64,000 nt of DNA from Flavobacterium subsaxonicum WB 4.1-42 = DSM 21790 (GTDB taxonomy: Bacteria > Bacteroidota > Bacteroidia > Flavobacteriales > Flavobacteriaceae), in NCBI RefSeq assembly GCF_000422725.1, contig NZ_AUGP01000017.1:124001-188000 (forward strand), written 5' to 3'. The position numbers and the translations under genes are program-made. Shown here piece after piece: positions 9,051-17,080 of this stretch (position 1 is its first letter; each line of letters begins with the position of its first letter). A model generated the notes under the pieces. It saw only the letters and a program-made list of their open reading frames with translations, was not told the DNA's origin and searched no databases.

Positions 9051-9128
9051 CAGTGGTCAGTATTCAGTCGCAGTTTGCAGCTGTTCACTGACCACTGTAA
9101 ACTTTCCTCAACTGAATACTGACCACTG
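9051..9128. repeat. 18-bp perfect inverted repeat in an ACTG-word tract
   Basis: CAGTGGTCAGTATTCAGT (9051-9068) is exactly complementary to 9111-9128. A shorter complementary copy, CTGACCACTG, lies inside the loop (about 9087-9097), giving alternative hairpins. The element sits between the convergent HAD and hydrolase genes and is made of the same ACTG words found elsewhere in the window. There is no clear T-run. Its position suggests a bidirectional transcription stop or 3' stabiliser. Confidence 0.75.
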
Positions 9129-9139
9129 ATTACTGTAAA

Positions 9140-9946
9140 CTACTTCAAAATAGTTTTTAAAGAATCTCTAAACGTTTGGTTTTCGTTAAGGCCGTTATGG
9201 CCGGCGCCATCCAGGCGTATTAAATGTGCCCCGTGGGCGCATAGTTGAACCAACCTTTCTGAATTACTTATAGGGATAAGCTTATCATCGGTACCATGAA
9301 AAAGGTAAATAGGTACCGTTACCTTTTTTATGTACGAACAGGTTTCGAATTTATAGCGCTTTATAAAATCGGGGATAAAAGGCACTTTGGTATCTATTAA
9401 TTCGGTTAGGCTATAGTAAGGAGCCTGTAGTATAAGCGCTTTAATTTTGTTGTTGGCAGCCAGCTCTGTGGCAGGGCCACTCCCTATAGAATAACCAGCT
9501 ACTACAATAGGCTTATCTTTATATTTGTCAGCCATAAAGGTAAATGCCTTTTGCATATCCGCATCCATTTGTGCCTCGCTTTGTAGCTCGCCGCCACTTT
9601 TGCCGTAGCCGCGATAATCCAGTATAAAAAGGTCGTAACCCAAGGCGGTAAACTCATCGGTGCCCTTGCCCCTGCCATTAACAGATCCGCCGTTGCCATG
9701 CAGGTAAAACACCAGCCCTTTAGACTCTTTAGCCTTAAACAGCACGCCGTGCAGCTTTACCTCTTTATCTACTGGAATATAAATCTCCTCGTAATCAGAA
9801 TCAAAATTAAAGGCATGCCCGGCAGTAAGTACCTCGGGGTGAAACAACAGCTTTTCCTGCATAAAATATACAAAAACCAGGTTGCTCAGGTAAAATGCAA
9901 TAATACCCACAACAATATAAAGCAGGCGTTTATTACTCTTTTTCAT
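9140..9946 (-). CDS. Membrane-anchored alpha/beta hydrolase
   Basis: A 268-residue serine hydrolase with an N-terminal TM helix (about 8-27, LLYIVVGIIAFYLSNLVFVY) followed by the alpha/beta fold. The oxyanion segment is YLHGNGGS, the nucleophile elbow GYSIGSGPA, the acid HGTDDKLIP and the histidine DGAGHNGL. The catalytic domain probably faces the periplasm. Substrates in this group are usually small esters or are unknown. Its ATG overlaps by 14 bp the end of the upstream RimJ-like acetyltransferase gene, so the pair is an operon. Confidence 0.85.
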   Translation of the reverse strand: MKKSNKRLLYIVVGIIAFYLSNLVFVYFMQEKLLFHPEVLTAGHAFNFDSDYEEIYIPVDKEVKLHGVLFKAKESKGLVFYLHGNGGSVNGRGKGTDEFTALGYDLFILDYRGYGKSGGELQSEAQMDADMQKAFTFMADKYKDKPIVVAGYSIGSGPATELAANNKIKALILQAPYYSLTELIDTKVPFIPDFIKRYKFETCSYIKKVTVPIYLFHGTDDKLIPISNSERLVQLCAHGAHLIRLDGAGHNGLNENQTFRDSLKTILK

Positions 9947-10472
9947 AAGGCATTGCAGGGTTAATCATTTCGAACCATCGGCACTCCTGGCCATCATAAT
10001 CAAAAACCTCGGTAAACACCAGTCCCGTTTTTTCAAGTATCCTGCACGATGCTTTATGCGCAGTAAGTGCCGTGGCGTTAAGCACCTGGATTTTAAGATT
10101 GTTAAAAGCATAATCCCTAAAAAACAGGTTAGCTTCTGTAGCGTAGCCTTTGCCCCAATGTTCCTGCAAAAGGCGGTAACCAATATCGTAAAATTGGTCG
10201 CGGCCATTTACATTACGTTCAAGTTTAAGCCCTACCCAGCCAATAAATTCATCGGTTTCTTTAAGTATTGCCGCCATTCGGCCAATGCCGTTATTTACAT
10301 ATTGCTGCCGTATGTTTTCTATCATGTCCCTGCTTTGCTCAATAGTAGTAACGGGCTTATTACCCAGGTAGCGGTGAACTTCAGGGTTAGAATCTAACGC
10401 AAACATAGCTTCGTCGTCGGTAGGTTGCAGCTCACGGTAGTATAGGCGATTGGTTTCGAGTGTAATGGACAT
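9933..10472 (-). CDS. RimJ/RimL-type GNAT acetyltransferase
   Basis: A 179-residue GNAT protein of the RimJ/RimL/SpeG type. It starts with the canonical ETNRLYYREL, has a beta-bulge segment GWVGLKLERN, the CoA loop LLQEHWGKGYATEA, and the terminal NATALTAHKASCRILEKTGLVF. Members acetylate ribosomal protein N-termini or small metabolites, and this one cannot be assigned to either. It is the first gene of a two-gene unit and overlaps the hydrolase downstream by 14 bp. The ATG at 10472 is the natural start. Confidence 0.85.
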   Translation of the reverse strand: MSITLETNRLYYRELQPTDDEAMFALDSNPEVHRYLGNKPVTTIEQSRDMIENIRQQYVNNGIGRMAAILKETDEFIGWVGLKLERNVNGRDQFYDIGYRLLQEHWGKGYATEANLFFRDYAFNNLKIQVLNATALTAHKASCRILEKTGLVFTEVFDYDGQECRWFEMINPAMPYEKE

Positions 10473-10593
10473 AGCAGGTAATTCTAAATAAAAGTAGTAT
10501 TTAGGGTAAATATTAATGACTTATAAAATTATTAATAATGTTTTTAAACTTAACGGGTTTAACAAATATTTACTAATACACATTAATCCATTA

Positions 10594-10626
10594 ATATAAA
10601 AAAGGCTGCCTATTTCTAAGCAGCCT
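10594..10626 (-). terminator. Intrinsic terminator of the DEAD/DUF2007 unit
   Basis: The arms AGGCTGC (10603-10609) and GCAGCCT (10620-10626) enclose a 10-nt loop. Read on the minus strand, they are followed by TTTTTTTATATT. It lies just after the stop of the DUF2007 gene (10649). Confidence 0.8.
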
Positions 10627-10648
10627 CTAATATATCGTATCAATATGG

Positions 10649-10870
10649 TTATTCTCCCATTTTAAAAGCCTCTATAACAGGCCCGGCTTTTTCCATATCG
10701 TATTCTTCAACAAATACCTCTACAGCAGTACCCGCCAGTGTGCCAAGACCGGATATCATGCTTGATTGTATATTGTTTTTAACGGTGCTGCTTATGCCTG
10801 CGCCTTCAAGCTTTGCCTGAAGTGCCTGCGCCAGGATCTCGCTGCCTGAAAATATTTTTTTACGTGCCAT
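10649..10870 (-). CDS. DUF2007 family protein
   Basis: A 73-residue protein of the DUF2007 family (putative prokaryotic signal-transducing protein): KIFSGSEILAQALQAKLEGAGISSTVKN and the ending EVFVEEYDMEKAGPVIEAF match the compact ferredoxin-like fold of this family. The role is unknown, and the fold suggests protein or ligand binding. The gene begins 7 bp after the stop of the DEAD-domain gene and shares its terminator, so the two are co-expressed and probably act together. Confidence 0.8.
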   Translation of the reverse strand: MARKKIFSGSEILAQALQAKLEGAGISSTVKNNIQSSMISGLGTLAGTAVEVFVEEYDMEKAGPVIEAFKMGE

Positions 10871-10877
10871 AATTTAT

Positions 10878-11564
10878 TTATTCTGTTTCTTCTTCGTTTT
10901 GTTCTTCTACTTCCTCATCGTCATATTCTTCTTCATCCTCATCTTCTGCTTCTTGGTCAAAATCAAAATAAAAGGGCTCGATCATTATTTTATCAGCAAG
11001 TGATTCTACACGCTCGGTAATTTCTTCGGTAAAAAAAAGGCGCTGCGTTTTGGTAATACCATCGCTCATGCGCATAATGCGGGTGTCGTGCCTTAGCTTA
11101 AGTATGGCATTGGCATCATCCAGGATAAACATTTTAAGCTGGTTAACATCAAACCCGGCCGACGAAAACATATCGCTAAGCCTGCCCGGTGTGCCCACAA
11201 GCACATCTATACCTAAAGATATATGGTTTTTATCGTAATCTATATCGCCTTTTTCGTGCACGCCATACACGCGCAAATCGGTATGGTGGCCGTATTTTTT
11301 AAAAAGTTCCATTACCTCCAGCACCTTGGCTTTATCATAAACAATAATAAGCGCACGTGGCGACTCTTCAAACTCTTTTTCGAGACGCTGTATAACGTTT
11401 ATTACAATGGTGTTGGTTTTACCTTCGGATGATGGTGCCGATATTACACAGTCGGCGCCGCTTTTAATGGTACCAAACGTTTCTTTTTGCAGTGCAGTAG
11501 GCTGGGTTAGCCCGGCTTCTGCCAACGATTCTGAAAGGCCCGGGTGTATTTTTTTTAAAAACAT
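10878..11564 (-). CDS. Stand-alone degenerate DEAD-box domain protein
   Basis: A 228-residue protein equal to only the first RecA-like domain of a DEAD-box RNA helicase. The Q-motif (PTALQKE, about 22-28), motif I (APSSEGKTNT, 43-52), TPGR (125-128) and DDAN in place of DEAD (149-152) can be aligned. The SAT motif is FFTEE and there is no helicase C domain. A tail of about 30 residues is almost wholly acidic (residues 200-228). A single RecA domain cannot act as a canonical helicase, so the protein probably binds RNA or nucleotide, or regulates a partner. It is co-transcribed with DUF2007. The frame is intact, so this is not an obvious pseudogene. Confidence 0.8.
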   Translation of the reverse strand: MFLKKIHPGLSESLAEAGLTQPTALQKETFGTIKSGADCVISAPSSEGKTNTIVINVIQRLEKEFEESPRALIIVYDKAKVLEVMELFKKYGHHTDLRVYGVHEKGDIDYDKNHISLGIDVLVGTPGRLSDMFSSAGFDVNQLKMFILDDANAILKLRHDTRIMRMSDGITKTQRLFFTEEITERVESLADKIMIEPFYFDFDQEAEDEDEEEYDDEEVEEQNEEETE

Positions 11565-11643
11565 GTTATTAGTTACGAATTATAAATTACGAATTACGAG
11601 AAGTGCCGTAACCCTTAAGCTATTATTATGGAACTGCAAAGAT

Positions 11644-11690
11644 AAGGCAAAGATTTGCAAAGCATAGTATACTCTGCAAATCTCTGCCTT
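11644..11690 (-). terminator. Hairpin after the NtrC-like gene, putative terminator
   Basis: Two-part arms, AAGGCA plus AGATTTGCA (11644-11659) and TGCAAATCT plus TGCCTT (11675-11690), pair with one mismatch around a 15-nt loop. It lies 20 bp after the stop at 11711. No long T-run follows, so termination would be weak. The flanking words (ACGAATTATAAATTACGAATT, 11576-11597) belong to the window's repeat tracts. Confidence 0.55.
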
Positions 11691-11710
11691 AATATTTATT
11701 TGTATCTACG

Positions 11711-12874
11711 TTACTTACTTGCAAAGAGCCTTACATCGCTCTCTGATATTTCGCTGCCACCAAGAATTATAAGGCGCTCTACCACGTTGCGCAACTCGCG
11801 TATGTTGCCCGTCCAGTCGTACTCCTGCAGTAGCATAGTAGCCTCGTGCGTAAAGCGTTTTTGGGCATTGCCCTGCTCTCCGGCTATCTTCTCGGCAAAG
11901 TGCGATATCAATAGCGGAATATCATCCCTCCTGTCGTTTAATGCCGGCACCTTTACTAAAATTACAGCAAGGCGGTGGTACAAATCCTCACGAAAACGCC
12001 CTTCGGCAATTTCCGTTTTAAGATCTTTGTTGGTAGCAGCAATAACGCGCACATCTACCTTAATATCTTTCTCTGCCCCCACACGCTGAATCATATTTTC
12101 CTGCAGGGCACGCAACACCTTGGCCTGTGCAGGCAGGCTCATATCGCCAATTTCGTCCAGAAAAATCGTGCCCTTATCGGCAGCCTCAAACTTACCGGCA
12201 CGGTCTTTAACGGCACTGGTAAAAGCGCCTTTAACGTGGCCAAACAGTTCGCTCTCTATAAGTTCTGACGGGATGGCTGCGCAGTTAACCTCTATAAACG
12301 GGTTACCGGCACGCTCGCTTTTTTCGTGCAGCCAGTGCGCCACCAGTTCTTTACCCGTACCGTTGGGGCCTGTTATAAGCACGCGGGCATCGGTAGGGGC
12401 AACTTTTTCTATAATTTGTTTAATGTGGTTAATAGGCTCGCTATCGCCAATCATCTCATAGTTTTTGCTTACCTTCTTTTTAAGCATCTTGTTTTCTACC
12501 ACCAGCACTTTACGGTCTAACGCATTGCGAACGGTGTTAAGCAAACGGTTAAGATCGGGTGGTTTGGAGATATAATCGAAGGCACCAAGCCGCATGGTGT
12601 TAATAGCCGTTTCGAGGTCGCCGTGGCCCGATATCATTACAAACGGAATTTCGGGCTTAAACTTTTTTACGGCTTCCAGCACCTCTACCCCATCCATTTT
12701 GGGCATTTTAATATCGCACAGTACCAGGTCGAAATCATCATTCTTAATTTTTTCGAGTCCCGCCTGCCCATCTTCGGCTTCTTCTACTTTATAGGTATCG
12801 TTTTCTTCCGATAGTATTTTACCCAGTACACGGCGTATTGCGGCTTCGTCTTCTATAATTAATATTTTAGGCAT
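11711..12874 (-). CDS. NtrC-like sigma-54 response regulator without HTH domain
   Basis: A 387-residue regulator. The receiver domain (1-120) has the acidic pocket ED (8-9), phospho-acceptor D54 in LCDIKMP, and K in SKPPD. The AAA+ domain (about 142-370) has Walker A GPNGTGKE, the sigma-54 loop as GAFTSA rather than GAFTGA, Walker B FLDEIGD, and sensor and arginine-finger regions ending in EYDWTGNIRELRNVVERL. The protein stops at ESDVRLFASK, so the usual Fis-type helix-turn-helix is missing. It would drive RpoN-dependent transcription from solution or through a partner. This truncated form is familiar in flavobacteria. No kinase gene is adjacent. Confidence 0.9.
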   Translation of the reverse strand: MPKILIIEDEAAIRRVLGKILSEENDTYKVEEAEDGQAGLEKIKNDDFDLVLCDIKMPKMDGVEVLEAVKKFKPEIPFVMISGHGDLETAINTMRLGAFDYISKPPDLNRLLNTVRNALDRKVLVVENKMLKKKVSKNYEMIGDSEPINHIKQIIEKVAPTDARVLITGPNGTGKELVAHWLHEKSERAGNPFIEVNCAAIPSELIESELFGHVKGAFTSAVKDRAGKFEAADKGTIFLDEIGDMSLPAQAKVLRALQENMIQRVGAEKDIKVDVRVIAATNKDLKTEIAEGRFREDLYHRLAVILVKVPALNDRRDDIPLLISHFAEKIAGEQGNAQKRFTHEATMLLQEYDWTGNIRELRNVVERLIILGGSEISESDVRLFASK

Positions 12875-12953
12875 GTTCTTAAGATTGTTGGATAGCAGGT
12901 GTTTAAATTGTTAGGCTATCCGAATTAGACTACATTCAAAAATAGTGAATCTA

Positions 12954-13505
12954 TCAGGAATTGTTGTTAATAATATCATTAATCCTTTGCTGTGCTACTG
13001 CTTTACTAATGCCATTATAATAATCTCTTACTAAAGGATGGTCAAAGTCGTGATGCGGAATAACCTCCGGCCTACTGCCGCCCGTTCTGCATTTTACATC
13101 TGTAGGAATACTCAATGAATCTTTATAACCTTCTAACGTATTGCTTATCCATCCAAAATACACCCCCTCGTAATTGGGGTTATTAAAATTGGCTTTATAA
13201 TCATCAAAGCTTTTTTCGCTCAACGAAACCCACAAACCATAATTTAAGTCTTCGCAATTATCATCAACAAACAAATCAAGAGTTGCCCTTATAAACCTGC
13301 TGGTTTCATCCGGATACTGTATTTCACAAAAGTCAGATGACAGTTGTGCAATTGTAGTTTTTTCTTCATTTGATAATGCCGAATAATAATGCGGCTCATT
13401 ATAACCTATTGCCGGCCAATTATCATGCTGCTTGCCACAACTACTACAGGTGTATACGGATGTATCTTTTTTTGATGTAAATAGTTTTTTGAAATGATTT
13501 AGCAT
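12954..13505 (-). CDS. DUF2199 domain protein
   Basis: A 183-residue protein of the DUF2199 family. The N-terminal zinc-ribbon-like CSSCGKQHDNWPAIGYNEPHYY is followed by the family core (LSSDFCEIQYPDETSRFIRATLDL, FGWISN, HPLVRDYYNGIS). The function of this cytoplasmic family is unknown. I take the ATG at 13505 (MLNHFKKLFTSKK); the track start is an upstream TTG. It is divergent from the Flavo-1-like RNA and DUF4833 gene, and a 24-bp palindrome lies 49 bp upstream of its start. Confidence 0.8.
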   Translation of the reverse strand: MLNHFKKLFTSKKDTSVYTCSSCGKQHDNWPAIGYNEPHYYSALSNEEKTTIAQLSSDFCEIQYPDETSRFIRATLDLFVDDNCEDLNYGLWVSLSEKSFDDYKANFNNPNYEGVYFGWISNTLEGYKDSLSIPTDVKCRTGGSRPEVIPHHDFDHPLVRDYYNGISKAVAQQRINDIINNNS

Positions 13506-13553
13506 GGCCGATTTTTGCCTAAAAATAGACAAATATTTTTAATGATGACAGCA

Positions 13554-13577
13554 TGATAGTATCATATGATACTATCA
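13554..13577. repeat. 24-bp perfect palindrome
   Basis: TGATAGTATCAT (13554-13565) is exactly complementary to ATGATACTATCA (13566-13577) with no spacer. It lies 49 bp upstream of the DUF2199 start and about 20 bp before the Flavo-1-like element. A symmetric site of this size could bind a dimeric repressor or form a cruciform. No TA-rich promoter box is obvious beside it. Confidence 0.8.
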
Positions 13578-13596
13578 AATACGCCATACCCGCGCT

Positions 13597-13665
13597 CTGT
13601 AGCCCCGATTGAAGCGGCATCCCCGTAATGCAATGGAGGGATAAAGTGCAAAGCGGGAAATGCCA
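13597..13665 (+). ncRNA. Flavo-1-like RNA motif
   Basis: The segment contains GTAGCCCCGATTGAAGCGG, CATCCCC, then GAGGGATAAAGTGC and AAAGCGGGAAATGC. CATCCC pairs with GGGATA-side bases, and CCCG pairs with CGGG, giving two nested helices. This word order is what I recall of the Flavo-1 RNA (Rfam), a structured RNA abundant in Flavobacterium intergenic regions. Function is unknown. The assignment rests on memory of the consensus. It precedes the DUF4833 gene by about 100 bp. Confidence 0.6.
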
Positions 13666-13761
13666 ATGCTGACTATGCGCTAACTTTTCGCTCCTAAACT
13701 TTTTAGCCCTATAGCAATTTGTAACTTTTTTTATCTATATTTATAATTATCAAATTGTTAA

Positions 13762-14283
13762 ATGAAAAAACACCTTTACCTTATACTGTTTTTGCTTACC
13801 GCAGCCGGCCTCTGCGCACAGGAGGGCTACCCGGAACCAAAGCTTGAGGCCAACAGGTTGTTTTACATTCAGCACAGCAACAGCCACAACACTTTTGTGT
13901 ACGATGCTAACTTTATAAAGCCCAAGCAGCTGCACGCCACAGAGCCTATAAAAATTTACCGCATTACATACACCAAAGGGGGCATTAGAGAAGAGCTGAG
14001 CAGCATACAGCGTAAAATGGCCTACGGCATAGACATTTTAAAGAAAAGCAGCTCTATGGTAGAGTTTAAGCTGGTGTCTTACGCCGCAAAATCGCTTACC
14101 TTAAAATTTAAGGCAGACGGTACGCCTTATGTTACTGTAATTGTAAACGGTAAAGAACTGATACTGCGCAAAATGTTTTTATCGTGCAACAAAATTGGTA
14201 CATCGGTAAAAACCATCGACTTTTACGGCAAGAATATAGCAACCGGTAAAGAGGTTTGCGAACGGCTGGTGGTTAAGGAGTAG
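13762..14283 (+). CDS. Exported DUF4833 protein
   Basis: A 173-residue protein with a signal peptide (MKKHLYLILFLLTAAGLCAQ) and a DUF4833 domain recognised from RLFYIQHSNSHNTFVYDANF and PIKIYRITYTKGGIREELSSIQ. Members are periplasmic proteins of unknown function in Bacteroidota. The upstream DNA has TTTG at 13718 and TATATTTA at 13736, a poor match to the TAnnTTTG promoter, so I do not call it. The gene stands alone, with the Flavo-1-like RNA just upstream and a word repeat after it. Confidence 0.8.
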   Translation: MKKHLYLILFLLTAAGLCAQEGYPEPKLEANRLFYIQHSNSHNTFVYDANFIKPKQLHATEPIKIYRITYTKGGIREELSSIQRKMAYGIDILKKSSSMVEFKLVSYAAKSLTLKFKADGTPYVTVIVNGKELILRKMFLSCNKIGTSVKTIDFYGKNIATGKEVCERLVVKE

Positions 14284-14345
14284 TGTTCAGTTTGCAATAT
14301 TCAGTCGCAGTTTGCAGCGATTGCTGATAGCCTGCTACACATCAA
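14284..14345. repeat. Intergenic word repeat (CAGTTTGCA words)
   Basis: The words TTCAGTTTGCAATATTCAGT and CGCAGTTTGCAGCG repeat, the same words as in the inverted repeat at 9051-9128. It lies immediately after the DUF4833 stop. Confidence 0.55.
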
Positions 14346-14444
14346 ATCGTAACTAATATGCAAATCTTTGTGGTATAGCCTCCAAAACAAACACTTATTC
14401 GCCCTGAAAACAACATATAAAGCGCATACCTGAAACAAAAAACC

Positions 14445-14452
14445 TATTTTTG
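14445..14452 (+). promoter_or_regulatory. Putative -7 box for the ABC-F gene
   Basis: TATTTTTG matches the Bacteroidota -7 consensus TAnnTTTG and ends 14 bp before the GTG start at 14467. No clear TTG -33 element is seen at the expected distance. The leader would be very short. Confidence 0.45.
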
Positions 14453-14466
14453 CAAAAAATTATAGC

Positions 14467-16335
14467 GTGAATTACCTTTCAGTAGAAAATATATCCAAGT
14501 CTTTTGGCGAGCGTACGCTTTTCGAGAACATTTCTTTCGGCATTAACAAAGACCAGAAAATTGCTTTTGTAGCAAAAAACGGCAGCGGCAAAACCAGCAT
14601 CCTTAAAATTATTAATGGTGATGATACACCCGATACCGGACAGGTAGTTCTTCGTAAAGAAATTAAAATGGAGTTCCTTTCTCAGGAACCTAACCTGAAC
14701 CCGGAACTGACCATTGAAGAGAGTATCTTCGCATCCGATAGTGAAATATTACACGTTATTGAGGCTTATGAAAAGGCGCTTGAAAACCCCGAAGACGAGG
14801 TTGCCTACCAAAAGGCTTTTGAGCGCATGGAGCTGCATAATGCCTGGGATTTTGAAACCCAGTATAAAATGATCCTGACCAAGCTTAAGATGGAAGACCT
14901 GAAACTTAAGGTTAAAAATCTTTCGGGGGGCCAGAAAAAACGCCTTGCATTGGCTATCATCCTTATCAATAAGCCCGATTTGCTTATTCTGGATGAGCCT
15001 ACCAACCACCTTGACCTTGAGATGATTGAGTGGCTGGAAAATTACTTTGCCAAAGAAAACATTACGCTATTTATGGTTACTCACGACCGCTTTTTCTTAG
15101 AGCGCGTTTGTAACGAAATTATAGAACTGGATAACGGTAAGCTGTACCAGTATAAAGGTAACTACTCGTATTACCTACAGAAAAAAGAAGAGCGCATTGC
15201 TGCCGAAAACGCCAGTATAGACAAGGCCCAGAACCTGTTTGTTAAGGAGTTATCCTGGATGCGACGCCAACCTAAAGCGCGTACTACCAAGAGTAAATCG
15301 CGCCAGGACGACTTTTATGTTATTCAGGAAAAAGCACAGAGCCGCCGTAAGGAGCATGTGGTTGAGCTGGAGATTAACATGGAGCGTATGGGCAGCAAAA
15401 TTGTTGAACTACACAACATTAGCAAGAATTTTGGCGACAAGGCTATACTGGACAACTTTAGCTTTAACTTTAAACGTGGCGAGCGTATTGGAATCATCGG
15501 TAAGAACGGTACGGGTAAATCGACCTTTCTGAACATGATTACCGAAACCATACCGGTAGACAGCGGTAAAGTGGTTATTGGCGATACTATTAAAATTGGT
15601 TACTACACCCAAAGCGGTATTAATCCTAAGCCGGAGCAAAAGGTTATAGACATTATTAAGGAGTATGGCGAATACATTCCGCTTTCTAAGGGCAGGACCA
15701 TATCGGCTGCACAGCTTTTGGAGCGCTTTTTATTCGACCGTAAAAAACAATACGATTTTGTTGAGCGATTAAGCGGTGGCGAACTTAAAAGGCTGTACCT
15801 GTGCACGGTATTAATTCAGAATCCGAATTTCCTAATCCTCGATGAGCCTACCAACGACCTTGACATTGTTACCCTTAACGTACTGGAAAGCTTTTTGTTA
15901 GACTATCCGGGGTGCCTGCTTGTGGTTAGCCACGACAGATATTTTATGGATAAGATTGTAGACCACCTGTTTGTATTTAGGGGCGAAGGCGTTATTGAAG
16001 ATTTCCCCGGTAACTACAGCGACTTCCGTAGCTACGAAGACAGTTCTGAACCTACTAAAGCTGAACTAAATACCGTGGGCGGCGACAATAAAAAGGAGTG
16101 GAAAAAGAACAACGTAAAGGCCGGACTTACCTTTAACGAGCAAAAAGAATTTTCTAAAATAGAGAAAGACATTAAAGACCTGGAGCGCGAAAAAGCAACC
16201 ATAGAAAAGCAATTTGCCGATGGTACCATTGCAGATGCCGATATTGCCAAAAAAGCTACCGATCTTGAAAAGATATTAAAACAGCTTGACGAAACTACTG
16301 AGCGCTGGTTTGAGCTTAGCGCAAAACTGGAATAA
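14467..16335 (+). CDS. ABC-F family ATPase, Uup type
   Basis: A 622-residue cytoplasmic tandem ATPase of the ABC-F family, which acts on the ribosome rather than in transport. The first ATPase has Walker A AKNGSGKTS (about 36-44), signature LSGGQKKRL and Walker B LLILDEPTNHLD. A charged linker with the arm and RRQPKARTTKSKSRQ follows. The second has Walker A GKNGTGKST, LSGGELKRL and FLILDEPTNDLD. A C-terminal coiled coil (about 535-622) is typical of Uup, which also binds DNA. It starts at GTG 14467 (MNYLSVENISKSFGE), since no ATG is nearby and the first residues match the family. A strong terminator follows at 16378. Confidence 0.9.
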   Translation: MNYLSVENISKSFGERTLFENISFGINKDQKIAFVAKNGSGKTSILKIINGDDTPDTGQVVLRKEIKMEFLSQEPNLNPELTIEESIFASDSEILHVIEAYEKALENPEDEVAYQKAFERMELHNAWDFETQYKMILTKLKMEDLKLKVKNLSGGQKKRLALAIILINKPDLLILDEPTNHLDLEMIEWLENYFAKENITLFMVTHDRFFLERVCNEIIELDNGKLYQYKGNYSYYLQKKEERIAAENASIDKAQNLFVKELSWMRRQPKARTTKSKSRQDDFYVIQEKAQSRRKEHVVELEINMERMGSKIVELHNISKNFGDKAILDNFSFNFKRGERIGIIGKNGTGKSTFLNMITETIPVDSGKVVIGDTIKIGYYTQSGINPKPEQKVIDIIKEYGEYIPLSKGRTISAAQLLERFLFDRKKQYDFVERLSGGELKRLYLCTVLIQNPNFLILDEPTNDLDIVTLNVLESFLLDYPGCLLVVSHDRYFMDKIVDHLFVFRGEGVIEDFPGNYSDFRSYEDSSEPTKAELNTVGGDNKKEWKKNNVKAGLTFNEQKEFSKIEKDIKDLEREKATIEKQFADGTIADADIAKKATDLEKILKQLDETTERWFELSAKLE

Positions 16336-16377
16336 GCAGTTTTTAGTCGCAGTCTCAGTAGGCAGTACCTATAATAA

Positions 16378-16417
16378 TATAAACCGTAAAATAACAATTT
16401 TACGGTTTACTTTTTTT
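16378..16417 (+). terminator. Intrinsic terminator of the ABC-F gene
   Basis: Perfect 12-bp arms AAACCGTAAAAT (16381-16392) and ATTTTACGGTTT (16397-16408) enclose a 4-nt loop and are followed by ACTTTTTTT. A short word tract (AGTTTTTAGTCGCAGTCTCAGT, 16338-16360) precedes it. Confidence 0.9.
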
Positions 16418-16447
16418 GACTAAATTCGAAACTTGTATTTTACAACT

Positions 16448-17080
16448 ATGCCTCAAAATAAAAACTACCTAAAATTTCTTTATAACTCTGTAAATGCGCA
16501 TGGTGTGCATTCGCCATTTGTATTTAATTTGGTTACAAAAGGTTTTTATAAGAGGCAGTTTATAGCATCAGGCCTAAAATACAATTCAGACATTGGCTTA
16601 AACAAACAGGCACTTTACACGCTGTTTAAAACAATACTCTACTTTAAAGCATACAAGCTGTTGGTTTTAGGCGATGAAGCCCCTGCCGCCACCGACACCA
16701 TACGCGCTGCCGCCGAAGAAATAAACGCCAAGATATGGTTTTACTCTACCATGGTACCCGTTCCCGGAGGTGTAGACTTAGCTTTTCTTACCGGTACCGA
16801 TACAGCTTCGATACAACCGGAGTTTGAAAGGCTGCTGCCCGATGTTAACAACAACAGCGTATGCGTTTTAGCTAACATACATGCAACACCCAAAATGGAA
16901 GCCGCCTGGGAAACCATAAAAAAAGACCCAAATGTTACGGTAACTGTAGACACGTATCATTTAGGCCTTGTATTTTTTAGGCGCGAACAAACAAAACAAC
17001 ATTTTATCATCCGCCCATATAGATCTATAGTTTTAGATGCTGTTCTGGGCATCCGCAACCTCTGGGGATTGTTGCATTAA
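16448..17080 (+). CDS. Class I SAM methyltransferase-like protein
   Basis: A 210-residue protein resembling flavobacterial class I methyltransferases that begin with YLKFLYNSVNAHGVHSPFVFNLV. The HGVHSPF block is diagnostic of that group. A Rossmann-like strand follows (YKLLVLGDEAPAATDTIRAA) but the glycine-rich SAM loop is weak, so activity is uncertain. The ending RPYRSIVLDAVLGIRNLWGLLH is hydrophobic. ATG 16448 is preferred over an upstream TTG. Its 3' end overlaps the convergent gene at 17077 by 4 bp. The substrate is unknown. Confidence 0.65.
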   Translation: MPQNKNYLKFLYNSVNAHGVHSPFVFNLVTKGFYKRQFIASGLKYNSDIGLNKQALYTLFKTILYFKAYKLLVLGDEAPAATDTIRAAAEEINAKIWFYSTMVPVPGGVDLAFLTGTDTASIQPEFERLLPDVNNNSVCVLANIHATPKMEAAWETIKKDPNVTVTVDTYHLGLVFFRREQTKQHFIIRPYRSIVLDAVLGIRNLWGLLH

